Source of the DNA: Solen grandis
Lineage: Eukaryota; Mollusca; Bivalvia; Adapedonta; Solenidae
Direction of reading: 5' to 3'
DNA length: 64,000 bases
NCBI GenBank assembly: GCA_021229015.1
Contig: CM037777.1
Span: 28,271,584-28,335,583, forward strand
Shown: positions 20,382 to 32,793 of the stretch, piece after piece
How the letters are laid out: each line of letters starts with the position of its first letter
Position numbering within the stretch: position 1 is the stretch's first letter
The notes under the pieces: generated by a model
Told to the model about the DNA's origin: nothing
What the model saw: only the letters and a program-made list of their open reading frames with translations
The model's database searches: none
Translations under genes and position numbers: made by a program

Positions 20382-21581
20382 GAATACTTCGAAGAAATGA
20401 GCCCATTATTTTTAACCACGGACGTACCGTTTGAGAGTATCGGACCTCATATGCAGGACTATGTCGAAAAGAACGGGTTATCGAAAAAGCCACGGCGATT
20501 ATTAGTTGGAGGAATGAGAGCAAAACAAATCATGCTTTTCTCTCCTCTGTTAAAATGGTATATATCGCACGGCTTACTGGTAACGAATATCAACCAAGTT
20601 ATTGAATATTCTAAAATGGCATGTTTTCGCAAATTCGGGGAAGAAGTAACGTCTGCTCGCCGCCTGGGGGATGTCAATCCATCGAAAAAAAATTTAGCTT
20701 TATTATTTAAACTTGTAGGTAATTCAGCTTTTGGTGGAATAATTAGGGATAAAGAAAAGCACAGACGTGTTAAATACGCCAAAGGCTTTCGGAAGTCTTG
20801 CATGGTTGTCAATGACAAAAGATTTATAAATATGTCGGAAATGGAAACTGACGTGTTCGAGGCTGAATTAAAAAAAGAGCGTTTAAGGAGCGATCACCCA
20901 TTGTCACTCGGTATCGCAATCCTGAACCTCGCTAAATTACACATGTTAAGATTTTATTATGATTTCACGGACCTCTACATCGATAGACACGATTTTCAGT
21001 ATATAGAAATGGACACTGACTCTGCCTATATTGCCCTTTCTAAACCCACATTGAGAGAAATCGTAAAAGAAAACATGCTCTCTCAATATGACGGAAACGT
21101 TTTTCGACGATGCGAATCCGATCGCGAAATACACCCCGGACAGGACGATGCTTGGTTTCCGCGAGAATGTTGCTCGAGTCATAACAATTATGACAATCGT
21201 ACTCTTGGCTTGATGAAGGTAGAATTTAAGACGTCCCGCATGACAGGATTATGTTCAAAAACTTACGCAGCTAAATGCGAAAATAGTGGGAAGACTAAAT
21301 ACAGTCTTAAAGGAGTGAATAAAGACTATGTCGATCCTACCGCTCAGTTTGAGCACGTTTTACAAACTCAATCTACTGTATATGGTACTAACAGAGGCAT
21401 TTCTATCTTTAGTAACACTATGTTCTCGTATTCACAAGCGAAAAAGTCTATATATTACTTTTACTGTAAAAGATTAGTCTGCCAGGACGGAATAAATACG
21501 AAACCGTTAGATATATGTTTAACACCAGTTTGGCCTTACATATGGTTTGTGACAAGTCGTTTATTAAATGTAAGAATATGA
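20382..21581 (+). pseudogene. PolB gene: palm/thumb with motifs B and C
   Basis: An open stretch of about 400 codons contains motif B (KLVGNSAFGGI at about 20,708-20,740, the K-x6-NSxxG signature) and motif C (EMDTDSAYIAL, DTDS at 21,011-21,022). A late block KTKYSLKGVNKDYV is typical of protein-primed PolB of Polintons and relatives. The end (KPLDI..., TGA/TAA soon after) is at the expected position for the family. This best-preserved piece identifies the gene as family B DNA polymerase, which would copy the linear element using a protein primer in the nucleus. Upstream stops mean it is not expressed as a whole. No integrase, ATPase, protease or capsid gene is found nearby. Confidence 0.93.
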
Positions 21582-22115
21582 TTAACGCCGGTACAATGGA
21601 TGGTCACGTGATTAACAGCTGTGAAAAGTTTTTGCAATATTAATACGCATTGTTTAGAAATATATACCATTTTTAAAGTTTTTGTGAAAATTTGTAAATA
21701 AATATATCGTATCTTGTAGTATGTGATTATTTATACATACATTTAACTAGAACATTAAACTGGACAAAATAATTATCGAATTTAATCTTTTGATCATAGA
21801 TATAATTTTCAAAATGATGCATGTATACAATTTTTGTTATAAAAATCTTCTTCTTCTTCTTCCTCTTCTCTTTCGTGTTTAGTTTGGTAATAAAAATAAT
21901 AAATCGAAAACGTTATTTATTTTATTTATTTATTTATTTCCCCGTAACAGAAGTATATAGAGATTAAAATTTGTAAATTAGATATATATAAGATTAGATA
22001 TATATATAAATATGGTGATAAATTATTATATACATGTACATATGATAAATAAAACAAAAAACATCAATATGACTTTATATGAAAATAAACACAACGATAT
22101 GTATGTATGTATGTT

Positions 22116-22147
<32 letters not shown>

Positions 22148-22556
22148 CAATTGAACCTCATTACAACGACATTCATTAATACAACATTCTCTTGATAACG
22201 ATAAATCTAGCAATATGGAAAACAAATATGCATTAATCCTCGATATCTCTATGCGTTATACCAGCAATTTCGTTTCGTTTTTTTTTTTTCGCGGAAACAC
22301 ACCCTTCCATTATTGTTTTATGACCCTGTGTTTATTAATGGATCATCTGATCGTCTCTTTTTTCCACTTGTGTAGCCTTAAGGCACATGAAAAATACTCC
22401 ACTGTGTCATTTTTTACCCGTAAATTAAAATATCCAGCTGATGAAAGCTGAAACTTGTTAGGTTGCATTTGAGGTGGCCACAAATCAAAGCTGTTTAAAC
22501 GATCTTCAAAACATATCAAGGGTGATGACTCTCTAGAGGGTGAAAGCCCAACTCTA
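21582..22556. other. AT-rich non-coding flank with microsatellites
   Basis: Includes (CTT)n at about 21,848, (TTTA)n at about 21,918 and (ATGT)n at 22,094-22,147. No supported gene; the 78-codon frame at 22,215 has no recognisable feature. Confidence 0.6.
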
Positions 22557-22850
22557 TTAATTGTTTTGTTGACAAGATGACAGTTCGTTTAAGAATGATG
22601 GCAAAAATTGTATACTCTCTTTTATATCACACTGGTTTCCAAGAAATTTTAACTGAATGTGAATTTCTTTCGTTCTTTTTTTTTTCAAACACACTTTAAT
22701 TTGATGTCGTTTTCTTTTTAACACCATCATAAAACCGGCTTCTAAAGTACATGCTATTATTTTAGTCCCCGGTAGCCATGTAATTTTTTCAAATCCATCT
22801 TCATTTATCTCATTATTCTTTTGTAAAAGTTGTGCTTGAGCCATTTTCAA
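22557..22850 (-). CDS. Uncharacterised minus-strand ORF (97 codons)
   Basis: I do not recognise this protein. It is very rich in Lys/Gln/Asn with a hydrophobic patch (IIACTLEAGFMMVLKRKRHQ) and ends QFLPSFLNELSSCQQNN. The second Met (MAQAQLLQKNNEINED) is a plausible start. No splice signals or neighbours on the same strand support it. It could be a chance ORF or a fragment of a mobile element. Confidence 0.25.
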   Translation of the reverse strand: MKMAQAQLLQKNNEINEDGFEKITWLPGTKIIACTLEAGFMMVLKRKRHQIKVCLKKKRTKEIHIQLKFLGNQCDIKESIQFLPSFLNELSSCQQNN

Positions 22851-23173
22851 TTCGCAGAAAAACAGCTACATGTATTGGATACTTTAAAGTCACTGAGTTG
22901 CTGATAAAAGAACAAAATAATATTCATTTTGTATACACATCAAACACTTGAAGACAAGTTCAATTACACAAGTTTAAAACTTGCTGAGCATTCATTCCAA
23001 AGCAGACTCCCACTTTAAGCAATATATAAAAATTCTGTTTGTCAATCCAAATATTTATTTCCTAAACAAAAAGTGTTAAGACTTATAGGTTTTGGAGAAA
23101 AAAAGCTAGTGCTTCCAGTTATAAGAAATCTCTTAAAGATAAACAGCGAGAAGTTAAAATAACAAAAATAATC

Positions 23174-24010
23174 ATGGAGTGGTCAAATCAGCAAAATCTT
23201 CCTGTTCAAGACCTTGAACAATTTATTTCACTACCTAGAGCTATAGCTACAGAAAATGGTGAAATGTTTGTATCAAATAAGTCAAAGATTAAAGACGCTT
23301 ATAACCGATACTATGCAGATGCATTTTCAGTGGGATTACCCATTGTTGAAATGGGTTCTTTGATCATTGGTGCTATGTTTGTTGTTTATTAAGCAACTGT
23401 AAGATTCTACAAAACGTTTGGTGAATAGTTGTCAGTTTTATTTAGAAAGCATGTTCTTTCACATTTGAATCAGGGTTTAAAAGAAGTATGTTTGGCCTTT
23501 GATTCTGTTTTAAATAACCCTTATTCTCCAAAATGTTTCATTAGGAAGAAAAGGGATGGAGACGGTAATATTAGTCCAGTTGAAAATCTCGATGTTAATA
23601 CATGTTTACCATCTAATTGGAAACTGTTCGTGCAAAATAGGGGTAATAAAACGAAGTATCTTAAGTTGATGGAAAAAAAAATAATTCATCTAGGTACGCA
23701 TCTATTGCCATCGACAAAAAGTTTTGTTATTAGTGGATTACATGAAGCGGAGGCTTATATGGTTAAAATGGGAGTAATACTAAGCTCATTTCCCACGAAA
23801 CAAATATAAAAGAAGCAGATAGCTTGTTTTTTTATGCGAAACTTAGTAAATTCAGCAAAGTCATAAAATATTCTCCAGACAATGATGTTTATCATATAGG
23901 TGTTCTAAAATGGATGAATTTAGAATCGCTGGCTGGGACATATATATATAAACAGACGATTTGGTGTTTGATTTTATCAAACAAATCTTAGAATACTTTA
24001 AAATACAAGT
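23174..24010 (+). pseudogene. Relic of a multi-copy invertebrate protein with 'HE(E)AD'-like motif
   Basis: Fragments in shifting frames read as one decayed protein. They are IKDAYNRYYADAF, then VRFYKTFGE, HLNQGLKEVCLAFDSVLNN, LPSNWKLFVQNRGNKTKYL, and FVISGLHEAEAYMVKMG. From memory, many cnidarian and molluscan genomes carry a large family with the same order: a KTF block, an Asp-rich 'vfD' block, a 'P.NW..FL...NK..L..FL' block, and S-HEEADTRM. Here the last motif is LHEAEAYM, so the acidic residues are altered. TAA stops (for example 23,390) break it. Function of the family is not known to me. Confidence 0.5.
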
Positions 24011-24289
24011 TTCTAATGATTTAAAATTGGGCGTACTGAAAAAGCATTGATTTCATGCATTTTTATTAAAAAAACGTTGAGTGTAACCAAGACACTAAAA
24101 AGCCAGTATGGTTGTAAAATGGACACAGTAAAATGTTGTTTCAATGTTACACCCAAAAAGCATTTTGCAAAATTATTCATGAATACTTGTCGTCAGCTGC
24201 TCCTTTTAAATAATCTTAAATATTGTAAATGAATATGTTTGAAAAAAATGTAGTTCACATTTTTTTTATATATATTTGGCATAATTTGC

Positions 24290-25440
24290 TACAAAGTGGA
24301 GCATGCATTCTAGTCACAAATAATTTGGAGTCTTTGTTACATCTGGATTGATTTCACATTGTGAAGTATTCTTTGTCAGGTGTATGGTTATTTATTTAAA
24401 ACAGAATAGTATTGTATGGTTTTTATGCTGTGTAAACATTTAGGCAGAATTTTGCAGTGCATTTAAAATAATAATTTGGTGTGTGCAAGTGTGTTATTAA
24501 TTATTAATTAATTTGCAAGTGTGTGTAACATTGACACCTCATTGTTTGTGTCCATGTTACAACATTTCTTAGTATGAAATTTGTCCAGTTACACCATGAG
24601 AATTAATTTGAGTTATAAAGTAAAGTCATTTCATTTTAGCATTACTTATTCTTTGGATATTCTCAGATGAGTGAAACTTACCTTAATTATGTAAATGGTA
24701 TGTTTATATTAGCCTTTTTACATTAAATATATGCATAGACTTAATGGGTATAACAAGAAACAATTATCATGCATGTTTAACTTGTCCTTGTTACACCAAT
24801 TGAAGATTCTTTATAACAGTTATACATTTTATATCATTTTTTGTGACCAAAGGTTATCATAGTTTACAGTGAAGCACACCAATTATCTAATGAAAAATAT
24901 GCAATGGCTGTTCACATTTTAATTTTTAGAAAATTTCCGAAAAGTGAATGGATGAGTACAAGACACTTATAATTTGGTGTCTTTGTTACACTCAGGTCAG
25001 TTTCATATTTTTAAGCATTCACTGTGTAGTGTTTGGTTATTTGATAAATTTTAAAAATTGCTGTTTATTGATTTATAAATTAAACCAACAGAAAGTCAGC
25101 ACTGCAGTATTTTTCATAATAATTTGGTAAATTTGCAAGTATGGTGTAAAATTGATGCCACATTGTGTGTGTCCATGTTACAACATTTCTTTCAACTTAA
25201 AATATCAGCATTAATTTGATAAAAAAGTGAATGCTATACATTATTTCAGTATAATTGTTCATGGGATATTCTTCAGAGATGTGTTTAATGTCCAGGTTTG
25301 CTTTTCACATGTTCCAATGTACTGAAAAGTAGCTGGACCTGATGGGTGTAACAAGAAACTGCAGTCGAGTACATATTTAACTTGTCCTTGTAACATCACG
25401 ACCAATTCAAGATATTCTACCAGTTCTGTTAGATTTAGAT
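24290..25440 (+). repeat. Diverged ~640 bp tandem duplication
   Basis: Blocks in the same order occur twice: 'tttggwgtctttgttacayc', 'gtgtccatgttacaacattt', and 'gggtrtaacaagaaac' with 'acttgtccttgt'. They lie at about 24,325/24,545/24,745 and again at about 24,975/25,170/25,345. The second unit overlaps the start of the large duplication at 25,311. No coding sequence. The element-like 5' end of the Helitron family lies reversed at about 25,483-25,525. Confidence 0.65.
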
Positions 25441-28400
25441 ACTTACTTTTTGTTCGGAAAAACTTGATAATTAATTGTGAGCGATTAAGGGCCATCATGG
25501 CCCTCTTGCTGTTTGTTTGATTACCCTCTGTTAGTATGTCTGTCTGACAATTAGGTTACTTACGTAATGTAATGTAAAATTTTAGTCAAATATTGTATTA
25601 ATTTATTCCAGTCCATACAAGTTAAGGGAAAGAAGAGACAGGGAAAAAGAAACAGAGGTGGCTACAAAACCAGAAAGAGCTAAGAGTAAATATCAGAAGC
25701 AGTTAACAAAGATAAAATCAAACCCAGAGGCCTATGAACTATTTAAAGAAAAAGACAGAATAAGGTGTAGACAATACAGGCAGTCAATGACATTAGAAAA
25801 GAGAAAAATATAGACTGAAAAAACCAAACTTAGGATGCGCAAAATGCGTGAAAAGAAACAAAATGAACCGAAGGGAATAAAAACAAGGAGAAGTATCGAA
25901 AAAGAGCGCGAGTACTGGAGATTAAAAAAAGGGAGCAGCGGGCCAAAATGACAGGCCAAGCAAAAAGAAGGCAACTTGAAAAAAGACGTGAAAAATATCA
26001 GGAAAAGAAAATTAAATTAAAATGTAAAGTGAAACTTTTGGAAAGAACCAAAAAAAAAAAAAATGGAGAATGCAACACCCAGAAAGAAAGCTGCCCTGAA
26101 AGATAAGGGAATAATCTTCACGCCCAGATCAAAAGAGAGATGCAGGCTGAACAGGAAACTGTCTGAAAGAGTGACATCTGTTTTTGAAAGGTACAAAAGT
26201 TCCAAGAAAAATGAGTCTAGAAATTTCAGAAGATCATTGACAAAAAGTCTGATAGAAAAGTCGTATTATGACCACAAGTTACGCAAATCTTTGAACATCA
26301 AATGGGACTACTGGCGAGAGTGTCAGTTGTAAGTGACGAAGAAGTGAAACGAAGTGATGCATTTTCAGATAAGAAGATTGAACATATCAAACAGTTCTAC
26401 AGAGATGAATCACAAATTATGCTTGACAAACGCTATGCCAGCGCGAAGACCGGGCTCTCCAAAAGACTGTTGGGGCAGACACTGAGGCAAGCACATGCCA
26501 GATACTTGAAAAAGTACCCAGCTCACAAGGTTTCTCTAAGTAAATTTCAGGAACTTAGACCTAAAGAGGTCATTACAGTTAGTAGACAGAAGTTTGTGAG
26601 CTGTTTATGTGAATATTGTCTTAATGTCCAATACAAGATGGAGAAACTGAATTCCATAGCAAAAGCAAAGGGTAGAGAAGATCTCAAGCTGGACAACAAG
26701 TATGAGTTGACTAGCATGACTGTTTGCAAGTCTGACACAGAGTATCATAATCCAACATGTGTAAACAGAAAATGCAAAGAGTGTGGGGTTTCCAGTTTGA
26801 AGCATCATTTTATGCCCTTGGCATTGGAAGAGGACAAGACTGTATATGAATGGAACAGGTGGGGTAATGGTGAATTAAATGGAAAAAGGAGACCTATGCT
26901 GCTGCAACACACCGGATCTGTACAAGACTTGATAAATGAACTGTGTGAAGAAGTCGAAAAAAATAGCCAAACACCTCTTTGTTGCACAGTGGCAGTACAA
27001 ACATTTCTCAGGACTGACAAAACAAGTGCCAAAAAAGTGGGTAGTAATGGTTGCAGACTTCGCAGAAAACTATCGCTGCAGTCACCAGGATGAGATTCAG
27101 AGTGCTTACTACCAGTACCAACAGGTTACCATACACCCCATAGTAGCCTATTACAATTGTGGCAAATGTGAAGAAGTCGTGTGTGAATCGGCTGTATTCA
27201 TTAGTGAAGACTTGGTACATGATGTATATGCAGTAGAACATTTTACTAGAGCATATGAAGAATATCTGAAAGAAGGGGAGAAGAGATTGAAAAGGAGGTG
27301 TTGTTTTCAGATGGTTGTGCTGCACAATACAAGTCAAAATTGCCATTTTACATCCTCTCTGAACATGGCACAAAATTAGAGCGGTCCTATTTTGGTTCAA
27401 GACATGGCAAGGGCCCTTGTGATGGGGTCGGAGGAGTAAAGAAATCTGCAGAGATGTTTGTGAAAGGCCGACAGGGCGCAATTAGAACACCAAAGGAGTT
27501 CTATGAATACTGCCACAAAAACCTACAGAAAGGAATTGATACATTGTCCACAAGAAACGGGTATTCTTTTATGTTGAACACATAGAAAGGCCCGAAACAA
27601 AATCTTTGAAAACATTAACTGGGACCCGCAGTCTCCATAGTGCTAAAGGTGTCGGTCACCCTGGACAGGTTGAAGTGCGAGAACTGTTTCTGTCAACAGT
27701 GCCAAAACAGTCACTACGAAGCTTGTGAAAATAAACATGTAGTAGGGGAATGGATGGAGCACAGCCTTCTCCCTGGTGAGAAATTGAAAAGGATTGACAA
27801 AAATCATACACCTAAAGAAACAGCCAGTACCCGCAGCAAATCAAAAAAAAGGGGGCACCAAGGGAAAACTGACATAAATGAAAATGTCACTGAAACAGCA
27901 CATAATGACAGAAAAGGTCCGCCAAGATCGAGTAAAGTCAATAATGCAACAGCTGGGAAGGAAAAGAAAGTTCATGATACCCTGAAGGATATTAAGCTGC
28001 AACTTTAAGGAGAATTGGCAGGACCTCTTCCTGAATTTGAAGACATTAGTTTTGTCAGTACTAATAAATGTATACACAGGGAGAGCGTTGACTTGGTCCC
28101 AGGTGACATACCATTAGAAAGTGAAATTCAGCTCTACCCAGCAGAAATTTATGGAGATGGTAACTGCGTACCGCGTTGTGGAAGTTTTCTTGCATATGGA
28201 AATGAAAACCAACATTTGGAAATAAGAAAAAGAATTGTGCTGGAGATGATAACCAACAAAAAGATATTGATGAAGGGAAAATGTCCCAATGGCAACATTG
28301 ATGTGGCAAAAACCTTTGCCATGTACTCCAGTCAGTACATAGGGGGAAATTGACAAGAACAGAGATAGAAAGAATTTATGAAAAAGAAGTCCTAGAAATT

Positions 28401-28943
28401 ATTCAACCAAGCACATGGATGGGAGTCTGGCAGTTAGCTTCTCTAGCAACAATATTGAGAAGGCCACTTCTGTGTATCCATCATATGGTAATTCTCATAA
28501 TGTCCGTTCAGACATACACAGAGTGTTCTATCCATTGGACAGTTCCAAAGGAAAGCCTGTGTACATAATGTGGACACGTTCAGATGGAGCTAGAATTCCA
28601 GAATCTGACTTCACAACAAATCACTTTGTTGTTCTGCTGCCAATGATACAGAATGATTCAGCAGGTGAGGTTGAAGACAACCCAATGGAGTTCTCCGAGC
28701 ATGAAGAAGAAGAGAGCTTCTCTTTAGATGTCAAGTAAGAGTATTATTAAGTAATCATTCCTGTTAGAATAGTGTCCTTGACATAAACTAATGACTATGT
28801 ACATGTATTAACTTGTCAATCATTATTTATTTTAAACTTGACACTTCTGTTTTGCGAGTTTCAAACTGTTCATGAAAGAGAGCATTGACTCAGAATTTTT
28901 CATAAACGTACAGCCTCGGTTCACTGATAGAGATGCTTGCCAG
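25311..28943 (+). repeat. Large direct duplication, copy 1
   Basis: 3.6 kb starting GTTCCAATGTACTG and ending GATGCTTGCCAG. It is followed directly by a second copy (28,944-32,823) that is nearly identical apart from indels. Copy 1 carries the intact upstream flank but is cut off inside the first Pro-rich exon. Confidence 0.95.
25612..28943 (+). pseudogene. DDE-like/OTU gene main exon, copy 1 (more decayed, 3'-truncated)
   Basis: Same content as copy 2: a basic N-terminus (KLRERRDREKETE...), the DDE-like core, a Cys/Lys linker and an OTU domain (YGDGNCVPRCGSFLAYG at about 28,150-28,200). It begins at an acceptor (TTATTCCAG, ends 25,611). Copy-specific damage: a TAG at 25,811-25,813 where copy 2 has Tyr; one base fewer in an A-run near 25,928; loss of a ~60 bp acidic segment replaced by an A-run near 26,050; one extra A near 26,960; one G fewer near 27,277; and about 90 bp missing from the Lys-rich linker near 27,850. 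It shares the major frameshifts of copy 2. It runs through the OTU domain, a donor at about 28,735 and the first bases of the next exon (from about 28,914), then breaks off at 28,943. Confidence 0.85.
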
Positions 28944-29243
28944 TTCCAATGTACTGAAAAGTAGCTGGACCTGATGGGTGTAACAAGAAACTGCAGTCGA
29001 GTACATATTTAACTTGTCCTTGTAACATCACGACCAATTCAAGATTTTCTACCAGTTCTGTTAGATTTAGATACTTACTTTTTGTTCGGAAAAACTTGTT
29101 AATTAATTGTGAGCGATTAAGGGCCATCATGGCCCTCTTGCTGTTTGTTTGATTACCCTCTGTTAGTATGTCTGTCTGACAATTAGGTTACTTACGTAAT
29201 GTAATGTAAAATTTTAGTCAAATATTGTATTAATTTATTCCAG

Positions 29244-32200
29244 TCCATACAAGTTAAGGGAAAGAAGAGACAGGGAAAAAGAAACAGAGGTGGCTACAAA
29301 ACCAGAAAGAGCTAAGAGTAAATATCAGAAGCAGTTAACAAAGATAAAATCAAACCCAGAGGCCTATGAACTATTTAAAGAAAAAGACAGAATAAGGTGT
29401 AGACAATACAGGCAGTCAATGACATTAGAAAAGAGAAAAATATATAATGAAAAAACCAAACTTAGGATGCGCAAAATGCGTGAAAAGAAACAAAATGAAC
29501 CGAAGGGAATAAAAACAAGGAGAAGTATCGAAAAAGAGCGCGAGTACTGGAGATTAAAAAAAAGGGAGCAGCGGGCCAAAATGACAGGCCAAGCAAAAAG
29601 AAGGCAACTTGAAAAAAGACGTGAAAAATATCAGGAAAAGAAAATTAAATTAAAATGTAAAGTGAAACTGGACTTTGGAAATGAACCTGTTTCTAATGCA
29701 AACAACTTTGCAGAAAAAGTAGAGAAAATAATGGAGAATGCAACACCCAGAAAGAAAGCTGCCCTGAAAGATAAGGGAATAATCTTCACGCCCAGATCAA
29801 AAGAGAGATGCAGGCTGAACAGGAAACTGTCTGAAAGAGTGACATCTGTTTTTGAAAGGTACAAAAGTTCCAAGAAAAATGAGTCTAGAAATTTCAGAAG
29901 ATCATTGACAAAAAGTCTGATAGAAAAGTCGTATTATGACCACAAATTACGCAAATCTTTGAACATCAAATGGGACTGAAAGGTACAAAAGTTCCAAGAA
30001 AAATGAGTCTAGAAATTTCAGAAGATCATTGACAAAAAGTCTGATAGAAAAGTCGTATTATGACCACAAGTTACGCAAATCTTTGAACATCAAATGGGAC
30101 TACTGGCGAGAGTGTCAGTTGTAAGTGACGAAGAAGTGAAACGAAGTGATGCATTTTCAGATAAGAAGATTGAACATATCAAACAGTTCTACAGAGATGA
30201 ATCACAAATTATGCTTGACAAACGCTATGCCAGCGCGAAGACCGGGCTCTCCAAAAGACTGTTGGGGCAGACACTGAGGCAAGCACATGCCAGATACTTG
30301 AAAAAGTACCCAGCTCACAAGGTTTCTCTAAGTAAATTTCAGGAACTTAGACCTAAAGAGGTCATTACAGTTAGTAGACAGAAGTTTGTGAGTTGTTTAT
30401 GTGAATATTGTCTTAATGTCCAATACAAGATGGAGAAACTGAATTCCATAGCAAAAGCAAAGGGTAGAGAAGATCTCAAGCTGGACAACAAGTATGAGTT
30501 GACTAGCATGACTGTTTGCAAGTCTGACACAGAGTATCATAATCCAACATGTGTAAACAGAAAATGCAAAGAGTGTGGGGTTTCCAGTTTGAAGCATCAT
30601 TTTATGCCCTTGGCGTTGGAAGAGGACAAGACTGTATATGAATGGAACAGGTGGGGTAATGGTGAATTAAATGGAAAAAGGAGACCTATGCTGCTGCAAC
30701 ACACCGGATCTGTACAAGACTTGATAAATGAACTGTGTGAAGAAGTCGAAAAAATAGCCAAACACCTCTTTGTTGCACAGTGGCAGTACAAACATTTCTC
30801 AGGACTGACAAAACAAGTGCCAAAAAAGTGGGTAGTAATGGTTGCAGACTTCGCAGAAAACTATCGCTGCAGTCACCAGGATGAGATTCAGAGTGCTTAC
30901 TACCAGTACCAACAGGTTACCATACACCCCATAGTAGCCTATTACAATTGTGGCAAATGTGAAGAAGTCGTGTGTGAATCGGCTGTATTCATTAGTGAAG
31001 ACTTGGTACATGATGTATATGCAGTAGAACATTTTACTAGAGCATATGAAGAATATCTGAAAGAAGGGGGAGAAGAGATTGAAAAGGAGGTGTTGTTTTC
31101 AGATGGTTGTGCTGCACAATACAAGTCAAAATTGCCATTTTACATCCTCTCTGAACATGGCACAAAATTAGAGCGGTCCTATTTTGGTTCAAGACATGGC
31201 AAGGGCCCTTGTGATGGGGTCGGAGGAGTAAAGAAATCTGCAGAGATGTTTGTGAAAGGCCGACAGGGCGCAATTAGAACACCAAAGGAGTTCTATGAAT
31301 ACTGCCACAAAAACCTACAGAAAGGAATTGATACATTGTCCACAAGAAACGGGTATTCTTTTATGTTGAACACATAGAAAGGCCCGAAACAAAATCTTTG
31401 AAAACATTAACTGGGACCCGCAGTCTCCATAGTGCTAAAGGTGTCGGTCACCCTGGACAGGTTGAAGTGCGAGAACTGTTTCTGTCAACAGTGCCAAAAC
31501 AGTCACTACGAAGCTTGTGAAAATAAACATGTAGTAGGGGAATGGATGGAGCACAGCCTTCTCCCTGGTGAGAAATTGAAAAGGATTGACAAAAATCATA
31601 CACCTAAAGAAACAGCCAGTACCCGCAGCAAATCAAAAAAGAAGGAGGTCAAATGTGACGAAAGTAAAAGAAAGCCTGCAACAAAGAAAGTCCGCGCAGA
31701 AAACAAAAAAAGACATAAAGGGGAAAGAAAAAAGGCACCAAGGGAAAACTGACATAAATGAAAATGTCACTGAAACAGCACATAATGACAGAAAAGGTCC
31801 GCCAAGATCGAGTAAAGTCAATAATGCAACAGCTGGGAAGGAAAAGAAAGTTCATGATACCCTGAAGGATATTAAGCTGCAACTTTAAGGAGAATTGGCA
31901 GGACCTCTTCCTGAATTTGAAGACATTAGTTTTGTCAGTACTAATAAATGTATACACAGGGAGAGCGTTGACTTGCTCCCAGGTGACATACCATTAGAAA
32001 GTGAAATTCAGCTCTACACAGCAGAAATTTATGGAGATGGTAACTGCGTACCGCGTTGTGGAAGTTTTCTTGCATATGGAAATGAAAACCAACATTTGGA
32101 AATAAGAAAAAGAATTGTGCTGGAGATGATTACCAACAATAAGATATTGATGAAGGGAAAATGTCCCAATGGCAACATTGATGTGGCAAAAACCTTTGCC

Positions 32201-32614
32201 ATGTACTCCAGTCAGTACATAGGGGGAAATTGACAAGAACAGAGATAGAAAGAATTTATGAAAAAGAAGTCCTAGAAATTATTCAACCAAGCACATGGAT
32301 GGGAGTCTGGCAGTTAGCTTCTCTAGCAACAATATTGAGAAGGCCACTTCTGTGTATCCATCATATGGTAATTCTCATAATGTCCGTTCAGACATACACA
32401 GAGTGTTCTATCCATTGGACAGTTCCAAAGGAAAGCCTGTGTACATAATGTGGACACGTTCAGATGGAGCTAGAATTCCAGAATCTGACTTCACAACAAA
32501 TCACTTTGTTGTTCTGCTGCCAATGATACAGAATGATTCAGCAGGTGAGGTTGAAGACAACCCAATGGAGTTCTCCGAGCATGAAGAAGAAGAGAGCTTC
32601 TCTTTAGATGTCAA
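29244..32614 (+). pseudogene. DDE-like/OTU gene main exon, copy 2
   Basis: It starts after an acceptor (TTTATTCCAG) and encodes, in order: a highly basic region with repeated (K/R)-rich helices (about 29,244-29,980); a region with DKRYASAKTGLSKRLLGQTL and a Cys pair CLCEYC; CVNRKCKECG; and a transposase-like core. The core has WVVMVADFAENYRCSHQDEI (Asp codon 30,847), VLFSDGCAAQYKSKLPF (Asp 31,102) and FGSRHGKGPCDGVGGVKKS (about 31,190). A Cys/Lys-rich linker (CFCQQCQNSHYEAC) and an OTU domain follow. Breaks: TGA at 29,977-29,979 created by a 124 bp tandem duplication, frameshifts near 30,110, 31,350, 31,460, 32,230 and 32,350, and TAA at 31,886. The exon ends at a GTAAGA donor (32,615). The family is known to me only as multi-copy uncharacterised invertebrate proteins; the DDE-like reading is inference from the spaced Asp motifs. 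Confidence 0.8.
31895..32614 (+). pseudogene. OTU-type cysteine protease domain of the DDE-like gene
   Basis: The segment contains YGDGNCVPRCGSFLAYGNE, the OTU active-site signature with the nucleophile Cys at 32,045-32,047. EVLEIIQPSTWMGVWQLASL and SVYPSYGNSHNVRSDIHRVF come next, then TNHFVVLLP, in which the His occupies the place of the catalytic His. OTU proteases usually remove ubiquitin or similar modifiers. Here the domain is fused downstream of a transposase-like core. The catalytic residues are retained although they are now spread over three frames because of frameshifts near 32,230 and 32,350. An acidic tail (EHEEEESFSLDV) leads to the splice donor. Confidence 0.82.
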
Positions 32615-32793
32615 GTAAGAGTATTATTAAGTAATCATTCCTGTTAGAATAGTGTCCTTGACATAAACTAATGACTATGTACATGTATTAACTTGTCAAT
32701 CATTATTTATTTTAAACTTGACACTTCTGTTTTGCGAGTTTCAAACTGTTCATGAAAGAGAGCATTGACTCAGAATTTTTCATAAACGTACAG

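Noticed and set aside
27008..27481. 157-codon minus-strand ORF (and its twin at 30,799-31,273)
   Set aside because: It is the shadow of the DDE-like core on the plus strand, where the conserved motifs are.
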